Assembly (NCBI RefSeq): GCF_030704535.1
Contig: NC_081812.1
Span: 15,721,001-15,785,000 of the forward strand
DNA from: Vitis vinifera
Lineage: Eukaryota > Streptophyta > Magnoliopsida > Vitales > Vitaceae
Length of the DNA: 64,000 nucleotides
Direction: 5' to 3'
Under the pieces are notes generated by a model. It searched no databases. It was given only the letters and a program-made list of their open reading frames with translations, and was not told the origin of the DNA. Each line of letters starts with the position of its first letter. Within the stretch, counting starts at the first letter, position 1. The translations under genes and the position numbers were made by a program. Shown in pieces: positions 11,874 to 24,150 of the stretch.

Positions 11874-14490
11874 TGGACTAACCCTTGAAATAATAAAAGA
11901 AAAACGGCTACTGAGAGCCCGCAAGGAAATCTTGTGTACAGAGTAGCGAAGAAAAGGATTAAAATAATGGAGGATTCAAAATGGGATTGGTCATGTTGAA
12001 AGAAAAGAATCTGGGTGTTCGGATTTGCTTTTGCAAGGACCAAGGCTGCATACCAAGAAGGAATAAAGCAAAAAAAAAAAAAAAAATTGAAAACCAGTAA
12101 AACGCACCGTCAAAAAGGTCAGTCGCCTCACACAGTCAGTCTGCAACAGTGGGATGCAGATGATGTATGGTGGGTGGGTCATCTTCGTCTTGGGTATCCA
12201 GTAATCAGCGGTGTTATAGTGATCCCGAAATTGTCGATAATGAGATGGGGTATCCCAAAAAGAAGCCCACCTCCCCAACATTTGTTACTACTTGTACGTA
12301 CGAAGTGGAGCTATCCAAGGATGGAAGGGCTCGGAAATCCAAGCTATAAAAATCTATGTCTCTTCGTCTCTTCCATCATCACCCATCATCATCATCATAT
12401 GTTAGATGCCCCCACATGGATAAGCGTGAGAGATGCCTTCTCTCTCTCTCTCTCTTTCTCTCTCTCACTCTCATATATATGTTTCTACCCACTGCAGCTT
12501 TCGCTTTTGAAATGTCCTTGTAATAACAACTCACTCTCACTCTCACTCTCTCTCTTTCTCTTTCTCTTTCTCTCTCAACATATCCATTAACAGGTGGAGA
12601 AGGAAAGTGGGAGACTGAGATTCCAAACTCGCCTCAGTCCTCACGTTCTCCCACATGTACTCAATCATACACATGTCTCAGATTCCTGAGTCAGTTCTCT
12701 CACAAAATTCCCCTAACCCACTTCTCCAAATCACCTCATTTGCTGCTAATTGCTTTTACTAGTCTTCTCCAGACTCCACCCTCCAAGGGCCCCCCACCAC
12801 TTGTGCTGAATTGGAGCCATCAAATCGGTTGACACATTTCTTTTTATGTGAGAAGCATCCTATGTTTTCACGCTTTTCATTGTTGGAAGAGCCTTGGAAG
12901 TCTCCATTTCTCCACGACGTCTCCTGCTGCTCTACGTGGCTTCCTATTGGACGTCGGATTAGAATTAAAACATCCCCACTGATTGACTGCCAATTCAAAG
13001 GCCGTCTTCTTTAGAGAAATGCCCATGCATTTCCACATCTTATAATGTGATGCTTTGATAATTCTAGAATATAATACTTTTGGGTTTAATTTAAAAGATG
13101 GTGTTGGTGTCCTTCCTACCAATATTCAATCATCAAGCCATTTTTTGACATAAAATTTCCCTAAGTATGAGATATGATCAGCTCACGTGATGAATTTATG
13201 TACTGCCTTATCCCATTCTATCAAGCACTAGCTTGGGTTGAAACCCACGATTACATGTTTATAATCATCAAGTTTGTTTGAAAGTGATTTTAAGAGGATT
13301 AAAATAGAAAATAGAATTAAGTTCTTATATAAAAAATAAATATTTATTTTATATCTTTAAAAATTATTTTTAAAATTTGAGATAATACAAAAAAAAATTA
13401 CTATTTCAATTTTTTTAAATTATTAAAAAATTAATAAATAAAATCTCAAATAAAGATGACAATAGGATGAGGTTTTAGAGTATCCAAGTTTGTCTCACCT
13501 TGCCGTACATATAATATTAAATAAAAATATTTTCATAAAAATGAATTATAAAAATATGGGAACACCGCTTTTAAAGATGGGGTGAACCCTTCCATCCGAC
13601 CTTAAAGAATTTTTATATTTTATATATAAGGTAATATGATTTTTTAAAACATATAAAAATATTAATAAAAAATAGAAATTTATATACCCACAAGGAGAAA
13701 ATTACCAATTTCATTGTTTCACTCCCTTCATCCCATTAATTGGTTCATCATATATATATTGGGAAATGATGTAGATGGCCTAAGGCTTTGCAAGTGGGGT
13801 GTCTTGGTTTTTTATGGAAAGCAAATATTTGTAGATTGAATTTTGTCATTTTGCAAATAATGAAATCCATGATTGATTTACCGGACACGAACATGTGTGT
13901 GTTTTGATTGATGGGTATGAGTTTTCCACTTTCCCTGCTTTATTTTTGCAAGGATGTTGGGCAGCCCACGTAGCTGATTAACCCATCCACTAATAATAAT
14001 GAGCGTGGGCCTACTAGCCCATAGGCCCAATTTGGAGAAATTTGTTTTGGGTTTTTTTGGTGAAGGCCCAGTGCTTTTAGAAAGCATCAATCCAGCATTT
14101 GATAAATTGATCTAATAATTATCTTCTATGAGCAACCAAAAAAGCATCGAAGGAAATGACAAATAATTATATAAATTTTACTATACTAGGCCTTCAATTA
14201 TTTTTTGACACGTGTAGGAACAATTATAAAAACCTAATTATAATCAAAATTAAACTCCTAATATAATTAGGAAATGATAAAAAAAAAAATTAAATTCAAA
14301 TATTAATAATTTTAATATACTAAGAAACGTGATCTTAGTTTAGTTAGGGCTCTCCATCTTCGACTGAATTTCGATCATTTCTAAAGCATTCATCATTTTA
14401 GTGCACGTCTCAAATTCATAAGCTTTACCTTGGACACACGATTTCTATTCTCTTCTCTTATACTTTTGAGGCTATCTTTATTTCCTACAC
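11874..14490. other. Intergenic, with CT microsatellites
   Basis: CT-rich blocks at 12441-12468 and 12533-12577 resemble plant leader sequence, but no coding exon follows. A frame over 12015-12590 is mostly Lys, Ser and Leu from poly-A and CT tracts and is not credible. The stretch around 13456-13510 resembles the left part of the hAT-like element at 21219-21991. The rest is AT-rich. Confidence 0.45.
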
Positions 14491-14868
14491 TTTTTCAGGC
14501 CATCAACCGTCCACCGTCGATAACGATACTTGAACCACCGCAGACGGTAGCCAACTCACTGGTTTGATTGGGGTGAGCACTATAATGACTTACCTCAAAT
14601 TATTTTTGTGAGAAGCATTAGAAGCATTTGTTGGGAGAGTGAGTGTTTTACTTTTTTTTTATCTATAATTTTGTTTTCTTTTATTATGTCTTTTTTAGAT
14701 AGTATCTTACTCTTTATTTTTAGATAATAACTTACTCTTCGTTAAAGATTTAATGTTATTTTTTATTCAATCGGATTGTTACGGCTAAGTTTGAAAAAGT
14801 TTGTTAGTGGCAAGTTAGTTTTTTTTAATAAGGTAGGTTGGATTGAAAGTTTTAAAACTGAGATAAAA

Positions 14869-15110
14869 TGTTTTAATTAATTTTGACAACTTTGATATTT
14901 TATTTTTTAAGACAATTATTTTTTTAATTAATTTTTGGAAAGTTGATATCTTATTTTAAGAAAATTATATTCTTAATTAACTTTTAGAAAGTTGATATTT
15001 TATTTTTTAAGAAAAGCATTTTCTTAATTAATTTTTGGAAATTTGATATTTTGTTTTTTTAAGAAATTTATTTTCTTAATTTATTTTTAGAAAGTTGGTA
15101 TTTTATTCTA
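14869..15110. repeat. AT-rich minisatellite, about five degenerate copies
   Basis: A unit of about 50-60 bp, built around AATTAATTTTTGGAAA, GTTGATATTTTATT and TTTAAGAAAA, repeats about five times with variation. Copies begin near 14869, 14925, 14975, 15025 and 15075. Confidence 0.7.
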
Positions 15111-15859
15111 TTTCTAACTCTCTAGATTGTTTAGCCTATATATATATATCTTACCTAACTATGTGTTTTAGAAGGTTCAACGAAATCAAACCTTAACTTG
15201 TCCTAACTACCTCCTCACAAAGGTCGGAGGTACTATGTCGCGAATGTGCTAGAGAGTAAAGCGATCACGTAAGTCCATATATTTTGATCTTAAATAGTGA
15301 ATTGTAAATTAGTGGTCTTAGATCTCATGATTTTTTATCTCTACAATTAGTATGAGAGTTTTCTACATAAAAATTTCATGTGTCGGAATTTTTATTTGAA
15401 TATTCTTAATATTTCCAGATTTTGATTTGGGTTAATTTATTCTACATTTATATTATAATCTTTAAAAACATCCATTCACCCATCTTTGGGTGTTACTCTA
15501 TCAGACTACGATTTTTTCAGTATTGATCATACTTCAGGCAGAGCTGTAGAGTTGAAGTGTCCTAGTGCATTTTCTATAGAGTTAAAGTGTCCCTGTGCAT
15601 TTTCTTAAATAGGCTTAACTTTTCTTGGGATTCGTAACTTTAGAGAATAAATTTGTGATATTTTACATTGGCTAGGAAAAAAAATTACTAACAAAAAAAA
15701 TTACTAGTACTATATATATATATATATATATATGTATATGGACACACACTAACACACCACTTTCTTCTCTTGTGGGGATATTGTCCTTTCTAAGTTTAAT
15801 GGACTCACAACTTCAAAATTGTGCTTATAAGAGAAGCCTACTATAAATATAATATCATA

Positions 15860-16380
15860 AATTTCTTCTCTTAATGAATGTGTACTATTATAATCGCACC
15901 TCAAATGTAAACACAATGTCATCATTGTGTTTCATGGAATTACATAACCATACAAGAAGACACCCATTATGAAACCAAAGAATTTCACACTAAGGTCAAA
16001 GTTGAATTTGTACATTATAAAAAGATAGCGTCAAAAAACTATTTCCCTTAATTAATGTGTGATATCATAATCACTCTCATAGAAATACAATATTTTTATT
16101 ATATCTTATGGGATTGTAGAACCCGACAAACAAATACCTCTTATAATTAGATGAAAAAACTCCTAATACTATATATGTAGTGAACTCCTCTTACCTGTAA
16201 AATTCATTTTAAAGCTATGAAGATTCAATAAGCCTAGAACCAACAATATTTATGTAAAACAAAGTCATTACAATATGCGAAGTGAACTTCTCTAAACCAT
16301 GTAGATATTTTTTAAATTGTGAGGAGTCATTAGACATATAAAACAAATAATATCTATGCAAGAGACAATAAGTTATTAGA
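15860..16380. repeat. Two diverged direct duplications side by side
   Basis: A block of about 100 bp at 15865-15965 recurs diverged at 16040-16140 (shared TTAATGAATGTGT-like start and TCATGGAATT-like middle). A second block at 16183-16275 recurs at 16278-16375 (shared GTGAACTCCTCT-like start, AACAATATTTATG-like middle). Identity is well below that of recent duplications. Confidence 0.5.
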
Positions 16381-17200
16381 AGTGGAATCAGAGTTGATCG
16401 CCAACATTAACGTAAAATTTTATTTGTCAAGAAGAGGGTTGAGTGTAATGAGGGAGAGAAGCTCCAACAATGAAGAGGACTAGCCCTTTGAACTCGACGA
16501 AATCACTACCAATGAATCATAAAGGGTGTCTATCTGACTCTACAATCTTATGGAACATTATAATGATGCCACCTATGTATGAGAGTGATTAAGAATATCT
16601 TATACCCTTTAAAAGAAGTTTTCAACATTAAACATAATGAGCTACACCTAAAGCAAATTCTTAATAATAGTATCAAGCCAATATCTAATTCACACCGATT
16701 CTAACCTAAAGGAAATTTCTAGCCTCCTCGAGAGGGAACCCCCGAGGATTGAATCGAGTAATCATAGGTTTATTTATCAAGGTAAGCCTTATGATTGATT
16801 CCTGCAACCTCCGAGTTATTAAAAAGGTGCGCCATGCCCTCAATTTGATCAAATGCATCTATGGTGATTAGAAATCATTTTAACTTTGAATCTGCAAAGT
16901 TAAACAAAGGGCTGCTTGTAATCATCAAATAGAAGATTAAACAGCCCAACTTCAGGGATTTAATTGTCATCGAGCCCATTCACCACGTTCAGGGAGCCAT
17001 AGATCCACCACATATGACATACCTCCTCAAGGACGGACCAGGTTACTTGAAAAGGTCCAACACCTTCTTCACACTTCCAGAATCAAAATATCAGGACCCT
17101 AGTAAAAAGCTAGCACAACTAAAACAATAAATCATATCCTGTGCAAGTTTGAAGCACATTATTACTACTTTGCAAGTCCCCTGTAAACCATCAATTATGG

Positions 17201-18727
17201 TAATATATGTCTCTGCTAAGACATGCACACCATCCAGAAAGAATGATTCAGGTGGACTATCAAAATATACAAGATAAAATCCTGATCACAGACTAAGTAT
17301 CTTCCACAGCTTGCCTTAGGTTTATACGAGTTACCATTACAATTGCTCTTCTTTGCACTTCCCTGCTTAGCTCCCTTCTCCTATCTTATTTTTCCCACCA
17401 AAAAGTAAAATTTATACTACAATAGAATAATAGCCAGCACAGAATCGCTATTCAAGGATCACTCAAAAAAGAACAAGTTATTTAATTTGAGTTACAATGT
17501 GGCATAACATGAAAACCCAAGTAAACATGCTGAACAACTGAAGTGTTAAAGACATCTCAAACTAAGCTTTTTAATTTGCTAAAAATCTAATAACAGGGCA
17601 ACATTCCACAATGTCAAATGTTGATCCTTTGAATGCCTTAAGTCATTTCTCGAACCATAGTCCAAATAGATATTGCAGGAGCCAGATCACATCTTACCAG
17701 AAACTATGCAACAGAAACAGCAATAGTCTATGATTTCTTAAGTGCCAAAATTACCCAGTAAGGTATTACTTAAATCCATAATCCAATGCAGTGTTCCACC
17801 ATTGCTTCTCGCACTCCAGCAGATCTGCACATGAATAAACACCAACACCAAACATTGTTCCTTAGTAAACATTATAAACACGTCCATCAACACCCATCTA
17901 AATTAGTCAGTAGAAACAGTGACAGTAAATTGATAACAGTTTAAAATTCAAGCTGAATTGGCTTTAATACACGAGGGAATGGTTGCGCAGGGATGAACTA
18001 CAGTTGAAGACCAATTTCTCCACTGGCCAAGTTCTCCCAGGGTTGAATTGGGCAGGTTAATCAGGCAAATCATAAAGGAACTATTTTGTCGGGTTTTGAT
18101 AGGTAACTTTGAGCCCAAATGAGCTTGGAATTTGTTCATGTTCAATTCTTTTTCAACTAGGCATTTAAGTACCTACATAGGTGAACATGCCTAACAAGGA
18201 AGTCATATACAAAGTGAGAGACTGCTTTATATGGATTTAAACAAGAGAAAATATGAACGAATATATAGAATATGAGGAGCACTATAAATTACCCAGCACA
18301 GCATAACATTAAAGCCTAACTGAGAGCACTTATTTGGGCTTCTTTTACCTAAGGTCTTGGATGAAATAGATGCCCAATTAAGAGGAATTCATCATACAAT
18401 AAACTCACAGAAAAACCACCAAATTACTTTATAATCATTAATCACTTTAGTATTACATAAAAAAATACAACATCCAGAAAGTTAAAATTGCAACAGACAT
18501 TATGCACACACTGAAAGTTCAGGCGTGAATAACACTAATTCAAAACCTAAACAAATTATTAAAAAAAAAAATTAAAAATTGATGATGTAGCTGAAGAAAG
18601 TAGATCTATTGTGAAAATGTGCAGCAAATAAATGCAAATATTAAAAATTGTTGCAGATTGAGATGAGAAATAGATGAGCATACATTCAAGAGTTTGGTGA
18701 AGTGAAGAAAGAGAATCTCATTTTCAT
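17201..18727. other. 3' flank and probable 3' UTR of the dyskerin gene
   Basis: The part nearest 18727 should be dyskerin 3' UTR on the minus strand. No second coding gene was recognised. Frames such as 17948-18145 show no domain. A CTTCCACAGCTT motif near 17311 resembles part of miR396 but has no hairpin partner. Confidence 0.45.
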
Positions 18728-20488
18728 TTAGTCCTCTTCTTCTGCATCTTTATTCTTTTTCTTCTTCTTCTTTTTCTTCTCACTCTTATCAGCCTCAGCA
18801 TCACCCCCACTAATGCCCATAGGTGATCCAGAGGCGGTGCCATCCTCAGCCTCCTTGTTCTTCTTCTTCTTTTTCTTCTTCTCAGACTTCTCCTTATCAA
18901 CTGTGACAGCTTCATCCTTATCTTCATCCTCCTCTATCTTCACCTTCACAGCTTTCTCTTCATCAGATAAGGCAGCATCACCATTCTCCTTCTCCTTCTT
19001 CTTCTTTTTCTTCTTCTCTTTCTTTTCAGTTTCGACGAACTCTGACACCTCTTCAATCTCCTTCTTAATCTTCTTAGCAGGAACTGTAACAGGATCATCA
19101 GTACTTTCATTCAATTTTCGTTTGCGTTGCTCCCCATCAATCTCTTCCTTCACATCAGTCTCTGCCTTCACAGTGGGTTCCACAGCAGCTGCAAGACTTG
19201 CAACCATAGAATCCCCTCCTGTAGGCAGAACCACATTCCTTAACCATTCTGAAGGAGTATTCTCATTTGGCTTCCCATGTTTATTTAATTTTCCCTCAGT
19301 AATCAGTTTCTTCTTCATGGCTGCCCTTGGTCCCAAGCCCCATTTCCTTGGGTAAGTATCCCGATCCATGACCACCCTCTTAATTCTTGCCACAACACCA
19401 TGATCACAAGTTGCCATTACAGCAGTTGTCATCTCTGCAATGCCCAATGCAATTGCCTCTCCTTTGGTAGTCATAAGGACAACTTCCTCACCATTCTCAA
19501 TTTCATTTTCAAATCTCAACAACCCTGGAATCATCAATTTTGCACCATAACAAATCGCATTCACAGCAGAATCCTTCACAACCAATCTCTTATAACTAGT
19601 TAAGACCACTTCAAGTGGCATAATAACCCGTCTCAAATAACTCTCATCCCTGTAATTATCATAAACCCATTGAGCATCCATAACATCGTGCATTGTAACC
19701 ATGTTATCTTTCTCACCCAAAATCCCAGACCGCACCCTACGAAGCTCCTGCATATGCCCTCCCACGCCAAGAATCAGGCCCAAATGCACACATAATGTCC
19801 TTACATAAGTTCCCGCCTCGCAAGAAATCCAAAAAACAACTAAATGCCTATCTGGGTCGTACTCAAGAAGCTTACTCTCATAAATCGTCCTAATCCTAAG
19901 TTGCCTTTTTACAGCAGAAATCAAAGGTGGCCTCTGGAACACCGCTCCAGTTAGGGTTTCAAGCGCCCGAGCCACCTTGGCAACATCGGGCACTGAAGAG
20001 TGTAAACGGGCAACACAGACATATTCTTTTCCAGCGCCTTGCTGGGATTTCACAAGGCGGGTGGCTCGATCGATACACACTATGAGATTTCCAGTCACTT
20101 TAGGATCGAGGGTACCGCTGTGACCGGTTTTTTCAACTCGGAGAATGCGCTTAATCCAAGCGACAACCTCGTGAGAAGATGGGTTAGCGGGTTTATCAAG
20201 ATTGAGAATGCCGTACCTGATGTACTCAGCCAGAGGACGCTTGAGGGGGGAATAACCGGAGGGAAGAGGAGTGTAGTGCCCTGTGCGTACATTGAGACGG
20301 TCGTAGTTCTTGAGAAGGATTGGCCACTGAGAGGTGTCTAACGAAGGAGTGAAGCTCTGGGGTTTGATTAGGAACTCACCGTCCTTCTGAGTAGGATCGG
20401 AACCGAATTCGACAACATCAAGGGCTTCTGTACGGCTCTTATTCTTCTTCTTTTTCTTCTCGGAACGCGAAAGCTCGAGCTCAGACAT
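18728..20488 (-). CDS. Dyskerin/CBF5 pseudouridine synthase (H/ACA RNP subunit 4, NAP57)
   Basis: A single exon encodes 586 residues; the Arabidopsis NAP57 gene is also intronless. The order is a basic Lys-rich N-terminus, a dyskerin-like N-terminal segment (about 40-95), the TruB catalytic domain (about 95-285) with [14 protein letters not shown] and catalytic Asp128, then a PUA RNA-binding domain (about 295-370). The tail after about 390 is charged and very Lys-rich, with several pure Lys runs, ending KNKDAEEED. In the nucleolus the protein isomerises uridines in rRNA guided by H/ACA snoRNAs, with GAR1, NHP2 and NOP10, and is also a telomerase-associated factor. The ATG at 20488 precedes a family-typical N-terminus. 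Poly-Phe frames on the opposite strand are shadows of the Lys codons. Confidence 0.97.
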   Translation of the reverse strand: MSELELSRSEKKKKKNKSRTEALDVVEFGSDPTQKDGEFLIKPQSFTPSLDTSQWPILLKNYDRLNVRTGHYTPLPSGYSPLKRPLAEYIRYGILNLDKPANPSSHEVVAWIKRILRVEKTGHSGTLDPKVTGNLIVCIDRATRLVKSQQGAGKEYVCVARLHSSVPDVAKVARALETLTGAVFQRPPLISAVKRQLRIRTIYESKLLEYDPDRHLVVFWISCEAGTYVRTLCVHLGLILGVGGHMQELRRVRSGILGEKDNMVTMHDVMDAQWVYDNYRDESYLRRVIMPLEVVLTSYKRLVVKDSAVNAICYGAKLMIPGLLRFENEIENGEEVVLMTTKGEAIALGIAEMTTAVMATCDHGVVARIKRVVMDRDTYPRKWGLGPRAAMKKKLITEGKLNKHGKPNENTPSEWLRNVVLPTGGDSMVASLAAAVEPTVKAETDVKEEIDGEQRKRKLNESTDDPVTVPAKKIKKEIEEVSEFVETEKKEKKKKKKKEKENGDAALSDEEKAVKVKIEEDEDKDEAVTVDKEKSEKKKKKKKNKEAEDGTASGSPMGISGGDAEADKSEKKKKKKKKNKDAEEED

Positions 20489-20517
20489 GGCTCACTGTGT
20501 TGTGATTGTCGTTGTTA

Positions 20518-20526
20518 TTAGGGTTT
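20518..20526 (-). promoter_or_regulatory. Telo-box upstream of dyskerin
   Basis: Read on the minus strand this is AAACCCTAA, the plant telo-box, 30-38 bp upstream of the dyskerin ATG. Related AAACCC-type motifs follow at about 20548 and 20576-20600. Telo-boxes are known from promoters and leaders of ribosome-biogenesis genes, which suits dyskerin. Activity here is inferred. Confidence 0.6.
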
Positions 20527-21218
20527 TGGAGGTGGCTAGAGGAGGGAAGAGGGTTTTAGAGGAAATGAAGATTTTATAGGGTTTTTTGGGTTTAGGGCAT
20601 CAGAAGTTCAGAACCATCTACAATCACGGGCAGAGTCTCGGGTCGAGCCACTATAAACTAGAAGGCGGTGCTATTTGCTGGGTTTGGACTTGGGCCCAAT
20701 TTTGGGCTGGGCTAGGTGGCAACAAGTTTCCAAAGAATGAACCGTGGACGAATTTTGAGCCCCTTGAGCATTTGGCCCATTAAGCATTTCAATCCAACAA
20801 TGGATCCACTTTTGAACTGAGGGAGCCATAATGATTAATGACCTTGCATTGCCAATACTTCCACCTCAAATTGAAAAATGTTTTCTTACCAAATTATTTC
20901 ATCCAAATATTAAGTGGTGGCTTGCATATATTTCTTATTTTTTTTGTTTTTAAAACAAAATTGGGTAATAACTTCAACATAAAATATATAAATTCTTATG
21001 ACAACAATTTTTAATGGCGATTTCTAAGAATAACCTATATTTATATACAATTTTAAAAATAATCACTCACATGAAGTGATGACATCCTCATCGTGTCTCA
21101 CATGATTATACTCCTAACATACACCCCTTACAACCCCATGCAAATATGATGCCCCTTACCATAATTGGGATGACAACAAGATGAGTTTTGGACAAGTAAC
21201 ATCCTTCAAGATTAAAAT

Positions 21219-21991
21219 AAGGATGATAACAAGATGAGTTTTGGACGGAGTTTCCCATGTTCACCTTGCACTACGCCTTCCCTTATCTTTCTCTTTACTT
21301 TATCATATATCTCTTGTTCTTCCTCACATTCCTGTCTATCTCTTATTGTATGTATAAACTTATTTTCCCATCATCACCTAAAATATTTATAAATAAATAT
21401 TTCTAATAATTTTTTTATTATACAAGAAAATCTAATATTATAATAATATATCAACTTAAAAATTATTTTATATAATATTTTTTTATAAAAAAAGAATCTA
21501 TTTTATACAATATTATTTTATAAAAAAGAATCTTTGTTGGTTAGGAAGTCGAGACACTTTTCAATCATACCAAATTTCATTAAGTCAATTTTCCATCCTC
21601 CATGATACATTCTTTTTGTATCACATTATGAGGATATAGAACAATTGACCAAAAAAAATTAAAATTAAAAAAAAAAAAAAAAAACTCTTGAAATAAAATT
21701 TTAAAAATTTAATTATGTTAAAATAGATATATTTTATAAATAATTAAAATATTATGATTCTTATGAATTATTTTTAGAAAATTAATTTTTTTAAATATTT
21801 TATTTGCATTAAAAATTAGTAAATAAAAAAATTAATTAAACTTTCTTTAAAATTTATATAAGGCAATATTTGAATCTACCTTGAATCATCAAAGGTTTTA
21901 AAAAAGTCTCAAACTCATTTAGTTTAATATTAAACCTATCTTATTAGGGGTAAGATGAATATCTAGAAAAACTCATCTCATTGTTATTCTT
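21219..21991. mobile_element. hAT-like MITE, about 770 bp
   Basis: The left end (AAGGATGATAACAAGATGAG) is matched at the right by an inverted copy that reads AAGAATAACAATGAGATGAG on the other strand. The repeat GATTAAA flanks both sides (21211-21217 and 21992-21998), as expected for a 7-8-bp target-site duplication. The ends resemble the plant hAT family whose termini read TAGGGATGACAA. The interior is AT-rich with no transposase frame, so it is non-autonomous. A phrase of the left end also occurs at 21168-21194, just outside, and a diverged copy lies near 13456. Confidence 0.55.
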
Positions 21992-22737
21992 GATTAAACA
22001 AACAAATTCCGACATCTAGAAGGTTCTCGTGACTTTTATAACTTACAAAATTTGTATAACGTATAGCAAAAAAAATTTATTTTTTTTAGCATAAAGCAAC
22101 TGAAGTTTGATTTATGTAAACATATGCCATCTTTGTGAATAACCTTTTACACTATGACTGAAACAAAGGAATTTGGACGAAAAGAAGCAAAAAATAGCTC
22201 AGGCGAGAAAAGGAAAGAAATGATTTTATAAAACATAATTGAATGCTTCTTAGAATAAATAGCATGAACGTTTGACAAAGTCTTATACGGTATTTGTTTT
22301 TATATCGCTTTCTTTTGAAACAAAAACACGGTCAATTTAATACGTTTTGATACGAAAACTGGGGAGACCGTTTTTGTTTTTGTAAAATATTTTTTTTAAT
22401 TGGAAAACGCTTTCATTTTCATATTCTCTATAGCAATGGCGTTCGGATTCAATGTCAAATCAAGCCGCGTACGCCTGCACTTCGGAAAAAATAAACAAAA
22501 TTGAAAAGAATGGTCACGTGGGGGATTGCTGAGTTAATTTATTTGGTCATGGAGGTCAGGAGTTGGTTGGAGATGAGTTGAAGCTTCCTCGTTCCTTGTT
22601 GAGCCATCTAACCGCGGGTCCACCGGGCAGACAATCAAACAGTCTCCTCCAATGACTAGGACTGAACCCCGATTTTGTACTCTACATATACCCCAAAATT
22701 CCTCCCACATCCCCATTTTATCTTATTCTGTATTCAC

Positions 22738-22970
22738 GGGATAAGATAGATAGGAAAATATATTATCTACTGTTTTTTTTATATTTATTCTATATGAAAT
22801 ATGTTAATTCTAAACTAAGATATATGGAACCAAAAATTAATTTTTTTCAATAATTATTTTTATTTTTTTTATATTACTTATTTTTTAGAACAAAAAATTT
22901 TGATTAAAAAAAATTAAATTCATGATTAAAAAATAATTAAAAATTTTATACAATATATTATAAAATAATA

Positions 22971-23017
<47 letters not shown>

Positions 23018-23404
23018 AGTAATATCATATAAATTTTTTATGCGTAAATTGTAAATATTTTAATCAATAATATTGTTAATAAGTCAAAAAATATATTTCC
23101 TAAATTTTAAGTTATTGAACAATTTCTAAATAATACTAAATGTAAGAATTTTTTTGATTTTTTAATGTAAAATATTAAAATTTGATATAATTTTAACTTT
23201 GAACAAATATATAACTTTGAAAAATAATATATATTTCATTTTAGTTTTTTTTATTCATTTTGAAAACTAAATGTAAATATGACATAACATATTAAATTCC
23301 ATTTGATATATATACAAAGACATCATATCGCATTGAAAATGATATCGTAAAATATATATTATCTAATGAGATATGATATGTCAATTTCATTTTATCTTGT
23401 CCCA
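22738..23404. repeat. AT-rich dispersed repeat, copy A
   Basis: Clear similarity to 48060-48600: both contain TTTTTATATTACTTATTTT, then a TATTATAAAA run, then TTTAAGTTATTGAACAA and TCTAAATAATACTAA in the same order. The outer ends read GGGATAAGATAGATA and, inverted, GGGACAAGATAAAAT, a possible weak terminal inverted repeat. A TA microsatellite has expanded inside it. No coding capacity. Confidence 0.55.
22973..23015. repeat. TA microsatellite within repeat copy A
   Basis: About 43 bp of uninterrupted TA, lying where the related copies have only a short AT stretch. Confidence 0.9.
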
Positions 23405-23559
23405 TCAACCAAATGTAGCGACATATTCGATGGACTTGACATAGTATGAAATAAAACAAGAAAATATAACATATCATACATATTTCATGTTTGATAGATA
23501 ACATATCATATCTCATATTTGATAGGTAATGGAATAAGATCACTTATCTTGTCCTCTAT

Positions 23560-24150
23560 TTAACTAAACATGAAATAAGAGAAGTTCTCTAATCACTTAT
23601 TTTATCAAATGTTTAACTGAATATAAGTAATAAAATCTATTATCCAATATCTTTTTTATATCTCTTCTATATATGATACAATTAATTTCAAGTTGAGATA
23701 TAAGATATAATATTCCATATATCATTAATTAATTTATTTTTAATCATTTATAATTTTTTTAATTAACTATTTTTTTTAAATTATTCTTTTTAATTAAAAA
23801 CTTAAATTCGTGGTTAAAAAAAAGAGCTACAAATATATTTATAAAACATATTAAAAAAATAATATTAATATATGTATTATTTAATACACATAAATTATAT
23901 TTTTATATTTTGAATAATATTTATATATATTTTACAAACTAAAATATAAGCATAACTATTTATTCGTTAACTTAAATAACATATCCTAAATATCGTGCAT
24001 TACATATACTACCTTACCGTATCATGTCGATAAATATTCAAGGAAATTATATCTTATATAATCTTACAAAATACATTTCAAATCCAATGAGATGTGATAA
24101 TATACGTATTATATCATATGTTATCTTTGTCAACCAAATATAGGTTTAGT
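23560..24150. repeat. AT-rich dispersed repeat, copy B
   Basis: It shares the order of landmarks with copies A and C: a TATAAAACATATTA run, a TATGTATTATTTAATA stretch and an end resembling copy A (GTCAACCAAATATAGG against ATCAACCAAATGTAG). It is more diverged, adjoins copy A in the same orientation and has no coding capacity. Confidence 0.4.

Larger units (their letters stand above)
14500..17200. mobile_element. Possible decayed LTR-retrotransposon remnant
   Basis: The stretch contains internal duplications, a sequence at 16383-16393 resembling the initiator-Met tRNA primer-binding site that follows many plant LTRs, and mixed-composition DNA downstream to about 17.2 kb. No reading frame for gag, protease or polymerase was recognised and LTR ends could not be paired. 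If it is a retroelement it is old and heavily degraded. An unclassified repeat region is equally possible. Confidence 0.22.

Noticed and set aside
12015-12590. 191-codon plus-strand frame
   Set aside because: Composed of poly-Lys from an A run and Ser/Leu from CT repeats; no domain, no homologue recalled.
17311-17322. CTTCCACAGCTT, resembling the start of miR396
   Set aside because: Later bases diverge and no complementary arm (AAGCTGTGG) occurs within 300 bp.
18813-19355. 180-codon plus-strand frame, rich in Phe and Ser
   Set aside because: It is the reverse strand of the dyskerin Lys/Glu-rich tail; the poly-Phe runs are complements of AAG codons.
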